Shown piece by piece: positions 7,356 to 14,756 of a DNA stretch of 25,174 bases. A model generated the notes under the pieces. That model worked only from the letters and a program-made list of their open reading frames with translations, ran no database searches and was not told where the DNA came from. The position numbers and the translations under genes were made by a program. The first letter of the stretch is position 1, and the number at the start of each line of letters is the position of its first letter. This stretch comes from Acidilobaceae archaeon (GTDB lineage: Archaea; Thermoproteota; Thermoprotei_A; Sulfolobales; Acidilobaceae), in assembly GCA_026985385.1 (NCBI GenBank), contig JALSQM010000140.1:1-25174 (forward strand), written 5' to 3'.

Positions 7356-7775
7356 GTGGTTAAAACCGGTGTCTCCATACCCGACGAGCTCTATGAGGAG
7401 CTGAGGAGGCTTGCGGAGGAGAAGGGGTATAAGAGTATCTCAAGCATTATCCGCGACGCTATAGAGCTCTTCATCGCATTTAACAGGTGGTGGTTACGCG
7501 ACGAGCTGGTCACAGGTAGTATTCAAGTACTCGTACGCGACGAGAGAGCGCTTCATAGGGTCATTGACGTCCTCGAGTCTAGTAGGAGTATAGTGAAGCA
7601 CTTCCTAGTTGAGCCTAGGAGTGGGGCCTCCCTAGTCCTAGGTATCGTTGAGGGCCCCGGGGGCGAGGTCAAGAGGCTCTATGGAAGAATGGCTCGACTC
7701 GATGGGGTTCTAGCAATCCAGGCCAGTCTACTCCCCGCCATCCAGGAGCCCAGGCTTGAAGAGGCCAGCCTTTAG
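7356..7775 (+). CDS. NikR-like ribbon-helix-helix regulator lacking nickel ligands
   Basis: A 139-residue protein with the two-domain layout of NikR. Residues 1-45 form a ribbon-helix-helix DNA-binding domain (VKTGVSIPDELYEELRRLA, then YKSISSIIRDAIELFI). Residues 52-125 fit the ACT-like regulatory domain (GSIQVLVRD ... SIVKHFLVEP ... ASLVLGIVEG ... GVLAIQASLL). Aligned by eye to bacterial NikR, the ligands His76, His87, His89 and Cys95 appear replaced (HVHLDHDNC corresponds to LVEPRSGAS). It may therefore bind another ligand or act without nickel. Start GTG 7356, 17 bases after hypA, is probably in the same transcript, so it could autoregulate the hypBA promoter. The last 48 bases overlap the convergent gene at 7728-8294. 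Confidence 0.85.
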   Translation: MVKTGVSIPDELYEELRRLAEEKGYKSISSIIRDAIELFIAFNRWWLRDELVTGSIQVLVRDERALHRVIDVLESSRSIVKHFLVEPRSGASLVLGIVEGPGGEVKRLYGRMARLDGVLAIQASLLPAIQEPRLEEASL

Positions 7776-8294
7776 TATGTACTCCGTCGCGTCGTCGAGC
7801 TTCCCCGTGACAGCATTATACCAGGCAAGTATAACATCATCCCTCTCCGCAGCGTAGTCCCCAGTCTCTGGGAGGACTAGGATGCGGCATCCGAGCACCT
7901 TATAGGGCGCTAGCGCCGCTGGCACCGAGTCTGAGGGCCTAAGTTTATCGATGAACTCGAGCCTCCTACGCCAGACATCAACCTCGAAGGTCGAGAACAT
8001 GTGGGGGTAGTACCCACAAAGTATGGGGACCATGTGAGGGTACACCTCTACTCCAGCGGGATCCCCGCTCCTCACTAGGGCTAGCTTCACGCCCCATACG
8101 CTGTAGGGGTCGGGGTACCCCGCCACATAGTAGCCATCATCAGAGTCAAGCCTCCTCAGGTATACCACGCCAGCGGCTCTGCCACGCCTGATGAGGAGGA
8201 CGTTCGAGGCTATGGCCTTAAACTCGATGGGAAACCCCATCTTTACCGCAGAGCGTAGGGCTTCAACTGCTATATCCGAGAGCCTAATCCCCAT
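7728..8294 (-). CDS. Conserved-looking unknown protein beside hydrogenase genes
   Basis: A 188-residue protein starting at ATG 8294, with GGAGGGG upstream on the minus strand. I do not recognise a family. It appears soluble, without signal peptide or membrane helix, and of mixed alpha/beta composition. The sequence contains a run of Tyr/Pro-rich strands (DGYYVAGYPDPYSVWG, VEVYPHMVPILCGYYPHMF) and a C-terminal part with LGCRILVLPETGDY. It follows the large-subunit gene on the same strand, but a U-rich tract and a TATA-like element lie between them, so it probably has its own transcript. Its end overlaps the NikR-like gene by 48 bases in a convergent arrangement. Its location suggests a link with hydrogenase or metal handling, without direct evidence. 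Confidence 0.7.
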   Translation of the reverse strand: MGIRLSDIAVEALRSAVKMGFPIEFKAIASNVLLIRRGRAAGVVYLRRLDSDDGYYVAGYPDPYSVWGVKLALVRSGDPAGVEVYPHMVPILCGYYPHMFSTFEVDVWRRRLEFIDKLRPSDSVPAALAPYKVLGCRILVLPETGDYAAERDDVILAWYNAVTGKLDDATEYILKAGLFKPGLLDGGE

Positions 8295-8360
8295 ACGCCC
8301 GCTAACCCCCCTCCGGGGATTAGTATGTGAGCCAAAAAGTGCGGGGTAGTATAAGTGAGT

Positions 8361-8387
8361 TAAATTTATTATTACATTTAAAATAAT
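8361..8387 (-). terminator. U-rich terminator region after hydrogenase large subunit
   Basis: Just downstream of the large-subunit stop (8394) the minus strand reads an AT-rich stretch with several short T runs (TTATTTTAAAT, AATAAATTTAA). This fits archaeal oligo-U termination. A TATA-like CTTATACT at 8355-8348 follows and could start transcription of the 7728-8294 gene. Confidence 0.4.
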
Positions 8388-8393
8388 GAGGGA

Positions 8394-10343
8394 TTAGAGG
8401 TAGTGCGTCGAAGTTATTATCTTCTTCACGGCGCCTAGGACTCTCCCATCCCTCACGAATGTTATGTGGGCCGCGCAGGCTAGGCATGGATCGAAGCTCC
8501 TTATAGCCCTCACGTAGTCGAGGCCCGTCCAGTCCTTGGGGTCGGTCTCCTCTGTCACCACGGTGTTGACGGCGCTCTCCTCGAAGGGGCTCCGGCCCCA
8601 CCTGTCGAAGGGGCTCACGTTACCCGTGGTGGGCGCGTGTATCTGTATGTTTAGCACCTTACCCGCCTTCTGGACCATCCAGTGCCTCACGGTTCCCCTG
8701 GGGGCCTCGGTGAAGCCCACGCCGAAGGTTATCCTGCCCGGCTTCTTCCACGGCCTGCTAGCCCTGGTGTGGCCGGATTTGACGTACTCCAGGGCCTTCG
8801 TGACGTTGTTCCACGCCGCTACGATGTCGACTAGCATGTTGAACGCTCTAGCCCATAGCCTGTAGATTGTGGAGCTATAATCTGGGACCTTCCACTCGAA
8901 CGTCATCTCCTCGCATACGCTCTTCGGTAGCTCCTCCGTGCACGCCCTCGGCAGGGTAACCTTGAGCTTGCCGGAGCCGTCACTCTTGAATAGGCCTAGC
9001 GAGTCGCTGGCTGGCTGCTGGGATGTGACCTTCATCCTCGCGTAGGGGCCCACCTCGAAGGGCGTTATAGTTCCGTCCTTCCACACCATCCTCACGTGGG
9101 TTGCCCACGTGTACTTGCCGTCCCAGCTCTTAGCGGTCGGGTTGGGTAGGGTCACCTTCAGCCAGGGGTGGAAGACGGGTGCCCCATAGGCCTTGCCTAG
9201 TATGGCCTCGCTTATCTCGTCCCACCGGCCCCAGTTGAGCTTGTTGCCCAGGGGATCCGTGAAGCCTGTCTTCTCTAGCTCACCATACCATGGTAGGTTC
9301 TTCACCTTATCCGCCCAGTCCTTATAGAAGGCGTGTTGCACGTGCTCGAAGAGTGATACCTGGGACTCCGCATAGCTAGTGGTGACTAGGCTCCCCCTGA
9401 GCACTATACCGGGCTTTATGAGTCTCTTCCTCGCAGCGGAGTCTATGCCCTTATAGAATTCCTCCCACTCCGTGCTACACTCCTCCCAGCCGCCGCAGCC
9501 CCCTATGGATGAGTACTCCTCCGGGTCATCGAATAGACCGCCTGAGAGCACGGCGCCCACCGTGGAGACCCTCGGGTTGGGGTGGTAGCTTGTCCCGTTC
9601 TCCGCGTAGCCGTGCCTGCTCACGTAGAAGTCGTAGAGGTCCCAGAGCGCTGTGTATAGGTATTTGGCCCACGCTGTAAGCTTCACTAGCCTGAACATGT
9701 AGCCCATTAGGAGGTACTCCGCGTTCGTGAGGTCAGTAGTTATGCCCCCCGGCACGAGGGTTGAGGGGTGGCTGTGCCTACCATACAGTAGGACTCCAGC
9801 CTCCCTGGCGAGCCTCTGGAACTTCACTGCCAGCTGCCACAGCTTCCCGGTTATGGGTGTGAGGGCGTCCATTATGTCGGCTATCTTAGTGAAGCCATGC
9901 ACATCCCTATGCTCGGCTAGGGTCTCCAGAGCGTCTTGGTAGACGCTCTTCGTCATCAAGTCCACGACGGGGCTACTGTAGTCGGGCCCCTCAAGCATTA
10001 CGAGTATTATAGTGTGGTCGTAGACGTGGTCTGTCATTGCGAAGGCCATGTTCCTGAGGGCGACCCCCAGCGGCGTGGGGGGTACACCGTAGACCATATC
10101 CGTAGCTATTACATCAGCGTTAGCGTGGCTTGCACCGCAGACACCGCATATCCTACTGGTTATATGTGGCAGATCCTCGGGCGGCCTCCCCAGCGAGAAT
10201 ACCTCGAAGCCCCTGAACATCGTTACGAAGCTCCTAACGGTCTCGGGCCTCGCCCTCCGAGCGTTGGTGTCCACTATTACACGCAGAGCAAGGTGGCCCT
10301 CGATACGTGTTATGGGGTCTATAATCATCTCCATCTCAACCAC
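8394..10343 (-). CDS. hynL: [NiFe]-hydrogenase large subunit, membrane-bound uptake type
   Basis: A 649-residue catalytic subunit carrying the Ni-Fe site for H2 oxidation. The L1 motif is RICGVCGASH, with C66 and C69 binding Ni and Fe; the L2 motif is DPCLACAAH, with C620 and C623. EAPRG, another active-site signature, is present ahead of L2. After His626 a 23-residue tail (ITFVRDGRVLG... THYL) remains, which the maturation protease at 14156-14743 would cut off. Start GTG 10343 is preceded by GGAGGTGAG with good spacing. It is the last gene of the order small subunit - cytochrome b - large subunit. The length is large for a group 1 subunit and, with the gene order, suggests the crenarchaeal membrane-bound clade (group 1g-like), an inference from memory. 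Confidence 0.95.
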   Translation of the reverse strand: MVEMEMIIDPITRIEGHLALRVIVDTNARRARPETVRSFVTMFRGFEVFSLGRPPEDLPHITSRICGVCGASHANADVIATDMVYGVPPTPLGVALRNMAFAMTDHVYDHTIILVMLEGPDYSSPVVDLMTKSVYQDALETLAEHRDVHGFTKIADIMDALTPITGKLWQLAVKFQRLAREAGVLLYGRHSHPSTLVPGGITTDLTNAEYLLMGYMFRLVKLTAWAKYLYTALWDLYDFYVSRHGYAENGTSYHPNPRVSTVGAVLSGGLFDDPEEYSSIGGCGGWEECSTEWEEFYKGIDSAARKRLIKPGIVLRGSLVTTSYAESQVSLFEHVQHAFYKDWADKVKNLPWYGELEKTGFTDPLGNKLNWGRWDEISEAILGKAYGAPVFHPWLKVTLPNPTAKSWDGKYTWATHVRMVWKDGTITPFEVGPYARMKVTSQQPASDSLGLFKSDGSGKLKVTLPRACTEELPKSVCEEMTFEWKVPDYSSTIYRLWARAFNMLVDIVAAWNNVTKALEYVKSGHTRASRPWKKPGRITFGVGFTEAPRGTVRHWMVQKAGKVLNIQIHAPTTGNVSPFDRWGRSPFEESAVNTVVTEETDPKDWTGLDYVRAIRSFDPCLACAAHITFVRDGRVLGAVKKIITSTHYL

Positions 10344-10406
10344 TGCGACTCACCTCCAAGTGCCACGTATACTCAACCCGAAACCCCGCCTCTGCAACGC
10401 AAAAAA

Positions 10407-11426
10407 TCACGGGGCAACCCCCAACTCCCTCCTAAGCCTCTCATACCAGAGTGGGTGCTCGTCCTTCACCCTCTCCAGGGGCATCTTGCCGTGGATGAAT
10501 GTAGTGTTTATGGGGAAGTCCGTTGGGCGGAAGTGGCCCGAGGCTATATGAACCATCCAGAGGTACACGATGGCGAGTATAGCCTCCTTCACGTGGGTTA
10601 TCCAGAAGACCCCATTGAGGAACTTCGGCCCGAACACCGCCATGAAGGCCCCGGGTATTCCTAGCACCAGGATACCCCAGTAGACGCCCCAGTACTCGAA
10701 TAGCTCCTCAGGGTTATACTTGTCCCTCACGGGTCTCTTGGGCCTGAGCCCCACGAACCATAGGAGGCAGCCCCAGAGTGTCTTCAGGAAGGTCCATAGC
10801 CTCCAGAACTGGAGTATGGGGTACTTCTCCATAACGGGCTCCCTCCTGATTAGGCTTATCAGTATCCTGACTCCATAGTAGGCGAAGTGGAAGATTAGGA
10901 GTACCCCCATGAGGAGACCCGAGATCACGTGCGCCTTCACGAAGGCGTCTCTACTGCCGAAGTATAGGAACTTCCAGTAGGGGTTGTTGCCGAGGTTCAT
11001 TACTATGCCCGTGTAGGCGCATACTATGAGTGTAGAGAAGAGCCATATGTGCTGGATCCTCTGCCATAGCGTGAACTTCTCGACCCATACATCCCTCTTA
11101 CCCTCCTCGCTCTTGTAGTAGTTCCTCCACCTCCTGAATTCGGGTGCGAACGCCGCGAAGGAGCCGAGGGTCCACCAAGCCCCGACTATGGCAACCGCTA
11201 TGATGAGGATGTCGAACGCCAGCGCGAGGAACTCGCGCCACCACATCGTGCTTGATAGGGAGAAGTGGTGGATAACATAGTCGAGCTCCGCGGAGCCCTC
11301 AGCTTTCAGGGGCTTGTAGCTGAAGTAGTACATCATCAGGAAGCCTGTGCCCACGAGCGCCGCCACCACTATAAGGTTCGCCACCAGCCCAGGAGTCCAC
11401 TTGAGCCTAGCCTCCTCAGCCGCCAA
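10407..11426 (-). CDS. Hydrogenase membrane subunit, cytochrome b type
   Basis: A 339-residue integral membrane protein encoded between the small and large hydrogenase subunits. Hydrophobic segments lie near residues 12-32, 64-88, 128-147, 165-190, 248-268 and 276-295. His residues suited to bind heme b sit in or near helices (QHIWLFS, KAHVISG, IFHFAYYG, WITHVKEA, VHIASGHF), as in cytochrome b subunits of formate dehydrogenase, thiosulfate reductase and group 1 hydrogenases. It should pass electrons from the small subunit to quinone or to a sulfur-reducing partner. Start TTG 11426 follows the small-subunit stop by six bases, with GGAGG overlapping that stop. No separate Isp2/HdrD-like gene is found in this operon. 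Heme number is inferred. Confidence 0.88.
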   Translation of the reverse strand: MAAEEARLKWTPGLVANLIVVAALVGTGFLMMYYFSYKPLKAEGSAELDYVIHHFSLSSTMWWREFLALAFDILIIAVAIVGAWWTLGSFAAFAPEFRRWRNYYKSEEGKRDVWVEKFTLWQRIQHIWLFSTLIVCAYTGIVMNLGNNPYWKFLYFGSRDAFVKAHVISGLLMGVLLIFHFAYYGVRILISLIRREPVMEKYPILQFWRLWTFLKTLWGCLLWFVGLRPKRPVRDKYNPEELFEYWGVYWGILVLGIPGAFMAVFGPKFLNGVFWITHVKEAILAIVYLWMVHIASGHFRPTDFPINTTFIHGKMPLERVKDEHPLWYERLRRELGVAP

Positions 11427-11432
11427 GGCCTC

Positions 11433-12950
11433 CTACCCCCCACCCTGCGGGGCCTCCGCCTTCTCGGCCTCGGCGCCCTCCTCGGGGGGCTTACCCTTCT
11501 TGGAGCGTAGCTCAGCCCACACGCCAGCCGCTACGCCAGCGGCAGCCACGGCTATGGCGCCCCCTAGAGCGGCTCTCTTCAGCTCCTCCTCGCTTGCTGT
11601 GACGTAGGGCAGCTTCTCGTAGAAGGGCTCGAAGCTATCGGTGAAGCCGGGCTCCGTGCAACCAATACAGACGCCGCCGGTCCTCGTGGGGCCTCCCACG
11701 CCGTTGACCCAGCCGACCTTGTTCCACGGGCAGTGGGATATGGGGCCCTTGCATCCCACTGCGTAGAGGCATCTAGCGCTGTTCTCCCCGGGGTACTTCC
11801 TGAAGTCCCCGGCAGCGTACCATGCAGCCCTCGGGCACTGCTCGTGGGTAGTCTTACCGAATATGTAGGTCGGCCTCCAGTACTCGTCCAGCTCCGGCAG
11901 TGGGAGCTTGCCGAGGGCCCAGAGCACCATATGCGCTATCACCCTCAGCTGCCCGTTACCGTTTGCCGGGCAGCCCGGCACGGCGACGGCGGGCCTGCAG
12001 TTCGACCTCACCTCCCCGGGGCCCAGGCTGCAGCGCTTGTAGGCGAAGTTCCTGAATGGAGCCGCCTCCGGCGCCAGGTCTATGAAGCCCTTGAAGCCCC
12101 TCCTCTTATCGGGGAAGAACCCCACGGCCCCCGTGGGGCTGAGGCTCCAACCCCGGGAGCCCCACTTCTCGAAGAGGTCGTAGCCCATCTTCTTCATGAA
12201 ATCAGCCTCTACGACCTTGTTTGCTATGAGGCCCCCGTAGGAGGCGCAGTTGCCTACCGTTATGACCGCCACAGCCCTCTTCAGCAGCCTCCTGAGCCAG
12301 GTTGCGCAGCTCACGGGTTTACCGTTCTCCTCCCCTATGTAGCAGAAGTAGTCCACATGCTCCGGCACGCCCGAGACGCCGTGTAAGGAGGCGAGGGAGC
12401 TGTCTATCGGGATACTGCCCTCGATAACAAGTACGAAGGGATCCAGCTTACCCTCGGAGGCTAGCTTGAGTATATCTATGGGGCTCGTCAGCAGGATCCC
12501 GGGGTTATACCCTAGCGAGACGAAGGTCTTCAACGTATCTACTAGGGGATCCCTCACCCCGAGCTTCTTAGCCCTCTCCTCAAGAGCCTTAATGAGGTCC
12601 TCAGCCTTCTCGGGGTGCTTCACGAGGTCCCAAGCGTAACTCGGGGTTCTCTCGCCCCAGCTGAGCATCACGGTCTCGTGGAAGAGTAGCCTGACTGTGC
12701 CGGGGCCTACTGTGTGGCTCATACCCCCGAGGATCGTTATGAGATCCGGTTCGGTCGCCTGGATCAGGGCGGTAGTGTTGCCAGCGCAATCCTGAGCCTC
12801 GAACCACACGATATTTACGTGACCCTTCTTGACCTCATCTACGGCGGCCTTGACCACCCTACTCCAATCGAGCGAGGCGAAGAGCGTGGAGGCACCGAGG
12901 AGCTTTAGGAACTCCCTACGAGTAACACTCACAGCACTCCCCCCGCTCAC
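11433..12950 (-). CDS. hynS: [NiFe]-hydrogenase small subunit with Tat signal
   Basis: A 505-residue electron-transfer subunit. The N terminus has a twin-arginine signal (TRREFLKLLGAS), so the folded heterodimer is exported across the membrane. Near the C terminus AALGGAIAVAAAGVAAGVWA is a membrane anchor with a charged Lys/Glu-rich tail. Cluster motifs: proximal AQDCAGNTT, VGNCASYGG and VPGCPANG; distal HEQC, RCLYAVGC and following; medial HCPWNK and GVCIGC. The proximal CxxC is CAGN here, so the second Cys is Asn58. I list GTG 12950, but GTG 12932 has a better ribosome site (GGGGGGAG) and would start MSVTRREFLK. First gene of the structural operon; its TATA box is at 12993-12999. Confidence 0.95.
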   Translation of the reverse strand: MSGGSAVSVTRREFLKLLGASTLFASLDWSRVVKAAVDEVKKGHVNIVWFEAQDCAGNTTALIQATEPDLITILGGMSHTVGPGTVRLLFHETVMLSWGERTPSYAWDLVKHPEKAEDLIKALEERAKKLGVRDPLVDTLKTFVSLGYNPGILLTSPIDILKLASEGKLDPFVLVIEGSIPIDSSLASLHGVSGVPEHVDYFCYIGEENGKPVSCATWLRRLLKRAVAVITVGNCASYGGLIANKVVEADFMKKMGYDLFEKWGSRGWSLSPTGAVGFFPDKRRGFKGFIDLAPEAAPFRNFAYKRCSLGPGEVRSNCRPAVAVPGCPANGNGQLRVIAHMVLWALGKLPLPELDEYWRPTYIFGKTTHEQCPRAAWYAAGDFRKYPGENSARCLYAVGCKGPISHCPWNKVGWVNGVGGPTRTGGVCIGCTEPGFTDSFEPFYEKLPYVTASEEELKRAALGGAIAVAAAGVAAGVWAELRSKKGKPPEEGAEAEKAEAPQGGG

Positions 12951-12991
12951 GCTGGGGGGGCTACGCCCACCCCTATCCTACCCCAAGAGTT

Positions 12992-13066
12992 GTATAAATA
13001 CTTTCTACTATGTGAAATCAACTTGTATTCTAGCATATGTTTTGTGCTATTGCAACAAAGTATTTG
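12992..13066. promoter_or_regulatory. Divergent, mirror-image promoter pair of hydrogenase operons
   Basis: AAATACTTT at 12996-13004 and AAAGTATTT at 13057-13065 are perfect inverted copies. Read outward, each direction shows AAAGTATTT followed by a TATA-like end (minus strand TTTATACAAC, plus strand TTTGTTACCC). The minus copy serves the small-subunit operon and the plus copy the unknown genes starting at 13103. The region is strikingly AT-rich against its surroundings. Confidence 0.5.
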
Positions 13067-13102
13067 TTACCCTTCCAGGCCCAGCGAATCCCTGGGTGTG
13101 CC

Positions 13103-13474
13103 ATGGTAGAGTCCGGGGCTCCCGAGTGCGATCCAGGCCCCCTCCTGGAGAAGCTGGAGAGGATGATTGCCAGCAAGCAGTGGAGCCAGTGGCTCGACGA
13201 TACGATGCAGGCGTTCGCAGCGGCTCTCATGGGGATAGCTGAGAGGAGGGCCTCCGATGTAGTCGCAGCACTATTCCTAGCCCAGGTGGGGAGCAGTGTA
13301 TACGCCTCTGCAAGGATCCTGGGGGCAAGCGAGGAGGAAGCCTTTAAGGAGGCAGGGGAGGCGCTCTGCTCCATATACAAGGCCTCCCTCAGGCTATTGG
13401 ATGAAAGCAGGAGGAGGGGGGCGCTCGAAGAGCACTTTAGGAGGGTCTCGAGGGAACTAGGTGGGGTGGGGTAA
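13103..13474 (+). CDS. Unknown helical protein, divergent from hydrogenase operon
   Basis: A 123-residue protein if started at ATG 13103, which lies about 40 bases after the proposed TATA; an in-frame ATG at 13037 precedes the expected transcription start and is unlikely. The sequence is predicted helical throughout: LEKLERMIASKQWSQWLDDTMQAFAAALMGIAERR, then a hydrophobic helix VVAALFLAQVGSSVYASARIL and a C-terminal amphipathic helix. There is no signal peptide, no clear metal motif and only two Cys. I do not recognise a family. Because it heads an operon ending in the hydrogenase protease and faces the structural operon, it may be a chaperone or assembly factor, for example for the Tat-exported small subunit. 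This is inferred from context only. Confidence 0.65.
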   Translation: MVESGAPECDPGPLLEKLERMIASKQWSQWLDDTMQAFAAALMGIAERRASDVVAALFLAQVGSSVYASARILGASEEEAFKEAGEALCSIYKASLRLLDESRRRGALEEHFRRVSRELGGVG

Positions 13475-13481
13475 CCGGGGT

Positions 13482-13859
13482 ATGGGGGAGGACCCGCCTA
13501 GCAGGGCGAGGAGGGAGCTGCTGAGGGCGCTCGGCGAGATATCTAGGGCCATAGGCGACGCTGTAAGGGCGGCGGAGGAGGCGGAGAGGGGGATCCTGAA
13601 GGCTCTAGAAGACGCCTTAGGGGTGCCTCTGAGCCTCGAGACCTATAGGGTGAGAAGGCTCTACAGGTTCCCCGCCCCGCGGCAGCCCACCCTGGACGAG
13701 CTTAGGTCACTCATAGCGAGGCACATGGAGTTGGAGGGGATAGATGATGTGCTCTCGTACCTCAAGAGTATTAGTAGCGGTGATCCCCGACCTCTCCGAG
13801 GAGGGGGGAGGGGATATCCTAGAGGAGATAATGAGGCTGGGGGAGAGGGAGATAGGTAG
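13482..13859 (+). CDS. Unknown small helical protein in hydrogenase accessory operon
   Basis: A 125-residue protein if started at ATG 13482, seven bases after the previous stop; an in-frame GTG at 13461 inside the previous gene is less likely. The first 60 residues are charged helices (RARRELLRALGEISRAIGDAVRAAEEAERGILKALEDALG), followed by YRVRRLYRFPAPRQPTLDELRSLIARH. The last 35 residues, which are Gly/Arg/Asp-rich and low in complexity, overlap the next gene in another frame by 116 bases. That tail is probably not a folded domain. The family is unknown. Either the two genes truly overlap, or a frameshift joins them into one protein; the sequence does not decide. Confidence 0.55.
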   Translation: MGEDPPSRARRELLRALGEISRAIGDAVRAAEEAERGILKALEDALGVPLSLETYRVRRLYRFPAPRQPTLDELRSLIARHMELEGIDDVLSYLKSISSGDPRPLRGGGRGYPRGDNEAGGEGDR

Positions 13860-14202
13860 CTGCGTGGTTATAGAGTGTGACATGGACGCTCTAGCACTAC
13901 TCGACGAGGCCACCCGGCTTGGGGCCGGGGAGATAGTACTCTTCGCCCCACTCCACCGGGAGGGCAGGAGGAGGGGCCTCTACGAGAGGCTTGTAGAGCC
14001 CGCCAACGATAACCCCCTACCATCAAGGCTTGCCGGGGAGCTCTGGGCAAACCTAACGGGTAGCTTGAAGCTAGTCCACTACGAGGCTGCCCTACGTAGG
14101 CTCTACTCGAAGCCGTTTAGAGTCGTGGAGTGCGAGGCGGGAGGCGGGGGCTGTAGTGGACTACTCCAGCAGTGGATCGAGGCGAGGTGTAAGGCCTCGT
14201 AG
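13744..14202 (+). CDS. Unknown alpha/beta protein in hydrogenase accessory operon
   Basis: A 152-residue protein starting at ATG 13744 or 13747, with GAGGGG close upstream. It opens with a beta strand RVLVAVIPDLS, then helix GDILEEIMRLG, strand SCVVIECDMDALALLDEA and strand EIVLFAPLHREGRRRGLY. That order is reminiscent of the Rossmann-like fold of hydrogenase maturation proteases, but the GNxLxxDDG motif and catalytic residues are absent. The C terminus has Cys in VVECEAGGGGCSG and EARCKAS. I cannot name a family; a degenerate protease paralogue or assembly scaffold is possible. It overlaps the preceding gene by 116 bases and the protease gene by 47 bases, so all four genes are likely one transcript. 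Confidence 0.65.
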   Translation: MMCSRTSRVLVAVIPDLSEEGGGDILEEIMRLGEREIGSCVVIECDMDALALLDEATRLGAGEIVLFAPLHREGRRRGLYERLVEPANDNPLPSRLAGELWANLTGSLKLVHYEAALRRLYSKPFRVVECEAGGGGCSGLLQQWIEARCKAS

Positions 14203-14743
14203 GGTTGCAGTCATAGGCGTCGGTAACCCCCTCTTCGGCGATGACGGGGCCGGCTACTGCCTCGTCAAAGCCTTAATCTCATGCGGGGCCTCAGGGCCCG
14301 ACTTCAAGGCGCTGGATCGCATCGGCCCAGGGGATCTCTCCATACTCGATGGATACGACTACGCTATATTCATAGACGCGTACCCAGCCCGTCAATCAAG
14401 CGGCCAGGGCCTAGCGGTCATAGAGTTCGACTCGAGTAGACTCGACGAGCTAGAGGCCGCGACTAGCATAAGCATGCTCGACCCCCACGGTATCGGCCCC
14501 CTCGAGCTCGTAGTACTAGCCAGGAGCGCCGGAGTCTTCAGCGGCTCAGGGGTAGTGGTAGCGGTGCCTGCCTATAACCTAGAGTTCGCCTCAGGCCTCA
14601 GCAGGCCCACGCGGGAGAGCCTACTCAAGGCACTCGAGGCTATAGTGGAGAGACTCAGGGGGCTCTCCCAGGCAATCCACGTAGACAGGGAGTGCGTGTC
14701 CCGTTGGATTAACGATAACTGCGAGAGGCCCCTTATAGACTAG
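14156..14743 (+). CDS. Hydrogenase maturation protease (HybD/HycI family)
   Basis: A 195-residue nickel-dependent endopeptidase that removes the C-terminal tail of the large subunit once the Ni-Fe site is complete. VAVIGVGNPLFGDDGAG at residues 17-33 is the family signature. The expected nickel contacts are Asp29/30, Asp74 in IFIDAY and His111 in DPHGIGP, corresponding to the Glu, Asp and His of HybD. Later AYNLEFASGLS matches the family ending. GTG 14156 is the only plausible start and lies within the preceding gene. The C terminus carries about 30 extra residues with two Cys. Its substrate is most likely the large subunit at 8394-10343, the only one in the window. Confidence 0.93.
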   Translation: MDYSSSGSRRGVRPRRVAVIGVGNPLFGDDGAGYCLVKALISCGASGPDFKALDRIGPGDLSILDGYDYAIFIDAYPARQSSGQGLAVIEFDSSRLDELEAATSISMLDPHGIGPLELVVLARSAGVFSGSGVVVAVPAYNLEFASGLSRPTRESLLKALEAIVERLRGLSQAIHVDRECVSRWINDNCERPLID

Positions 14744-14756
14744 GATAGACTAGGTT

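Noticed and set aside
9936..10664. 242-codon plus-strand open frame
   Set aside because: It lies antisense across the hydrogenase large subunit and cytochrome b genes, with no recognisable protein features; a shadow of high-GC coding DNA.
11733..12386. 217-codon plus-strand open frame
   Set aside because: It is antisense to the small subunit, whose motifs are unmistakable.
13037..13102. Upstream ATG 13037 as start of the unknown helical protein
   Set aside because: It precedes the proposed TATA element and start site, and its extra residues look non-coding.
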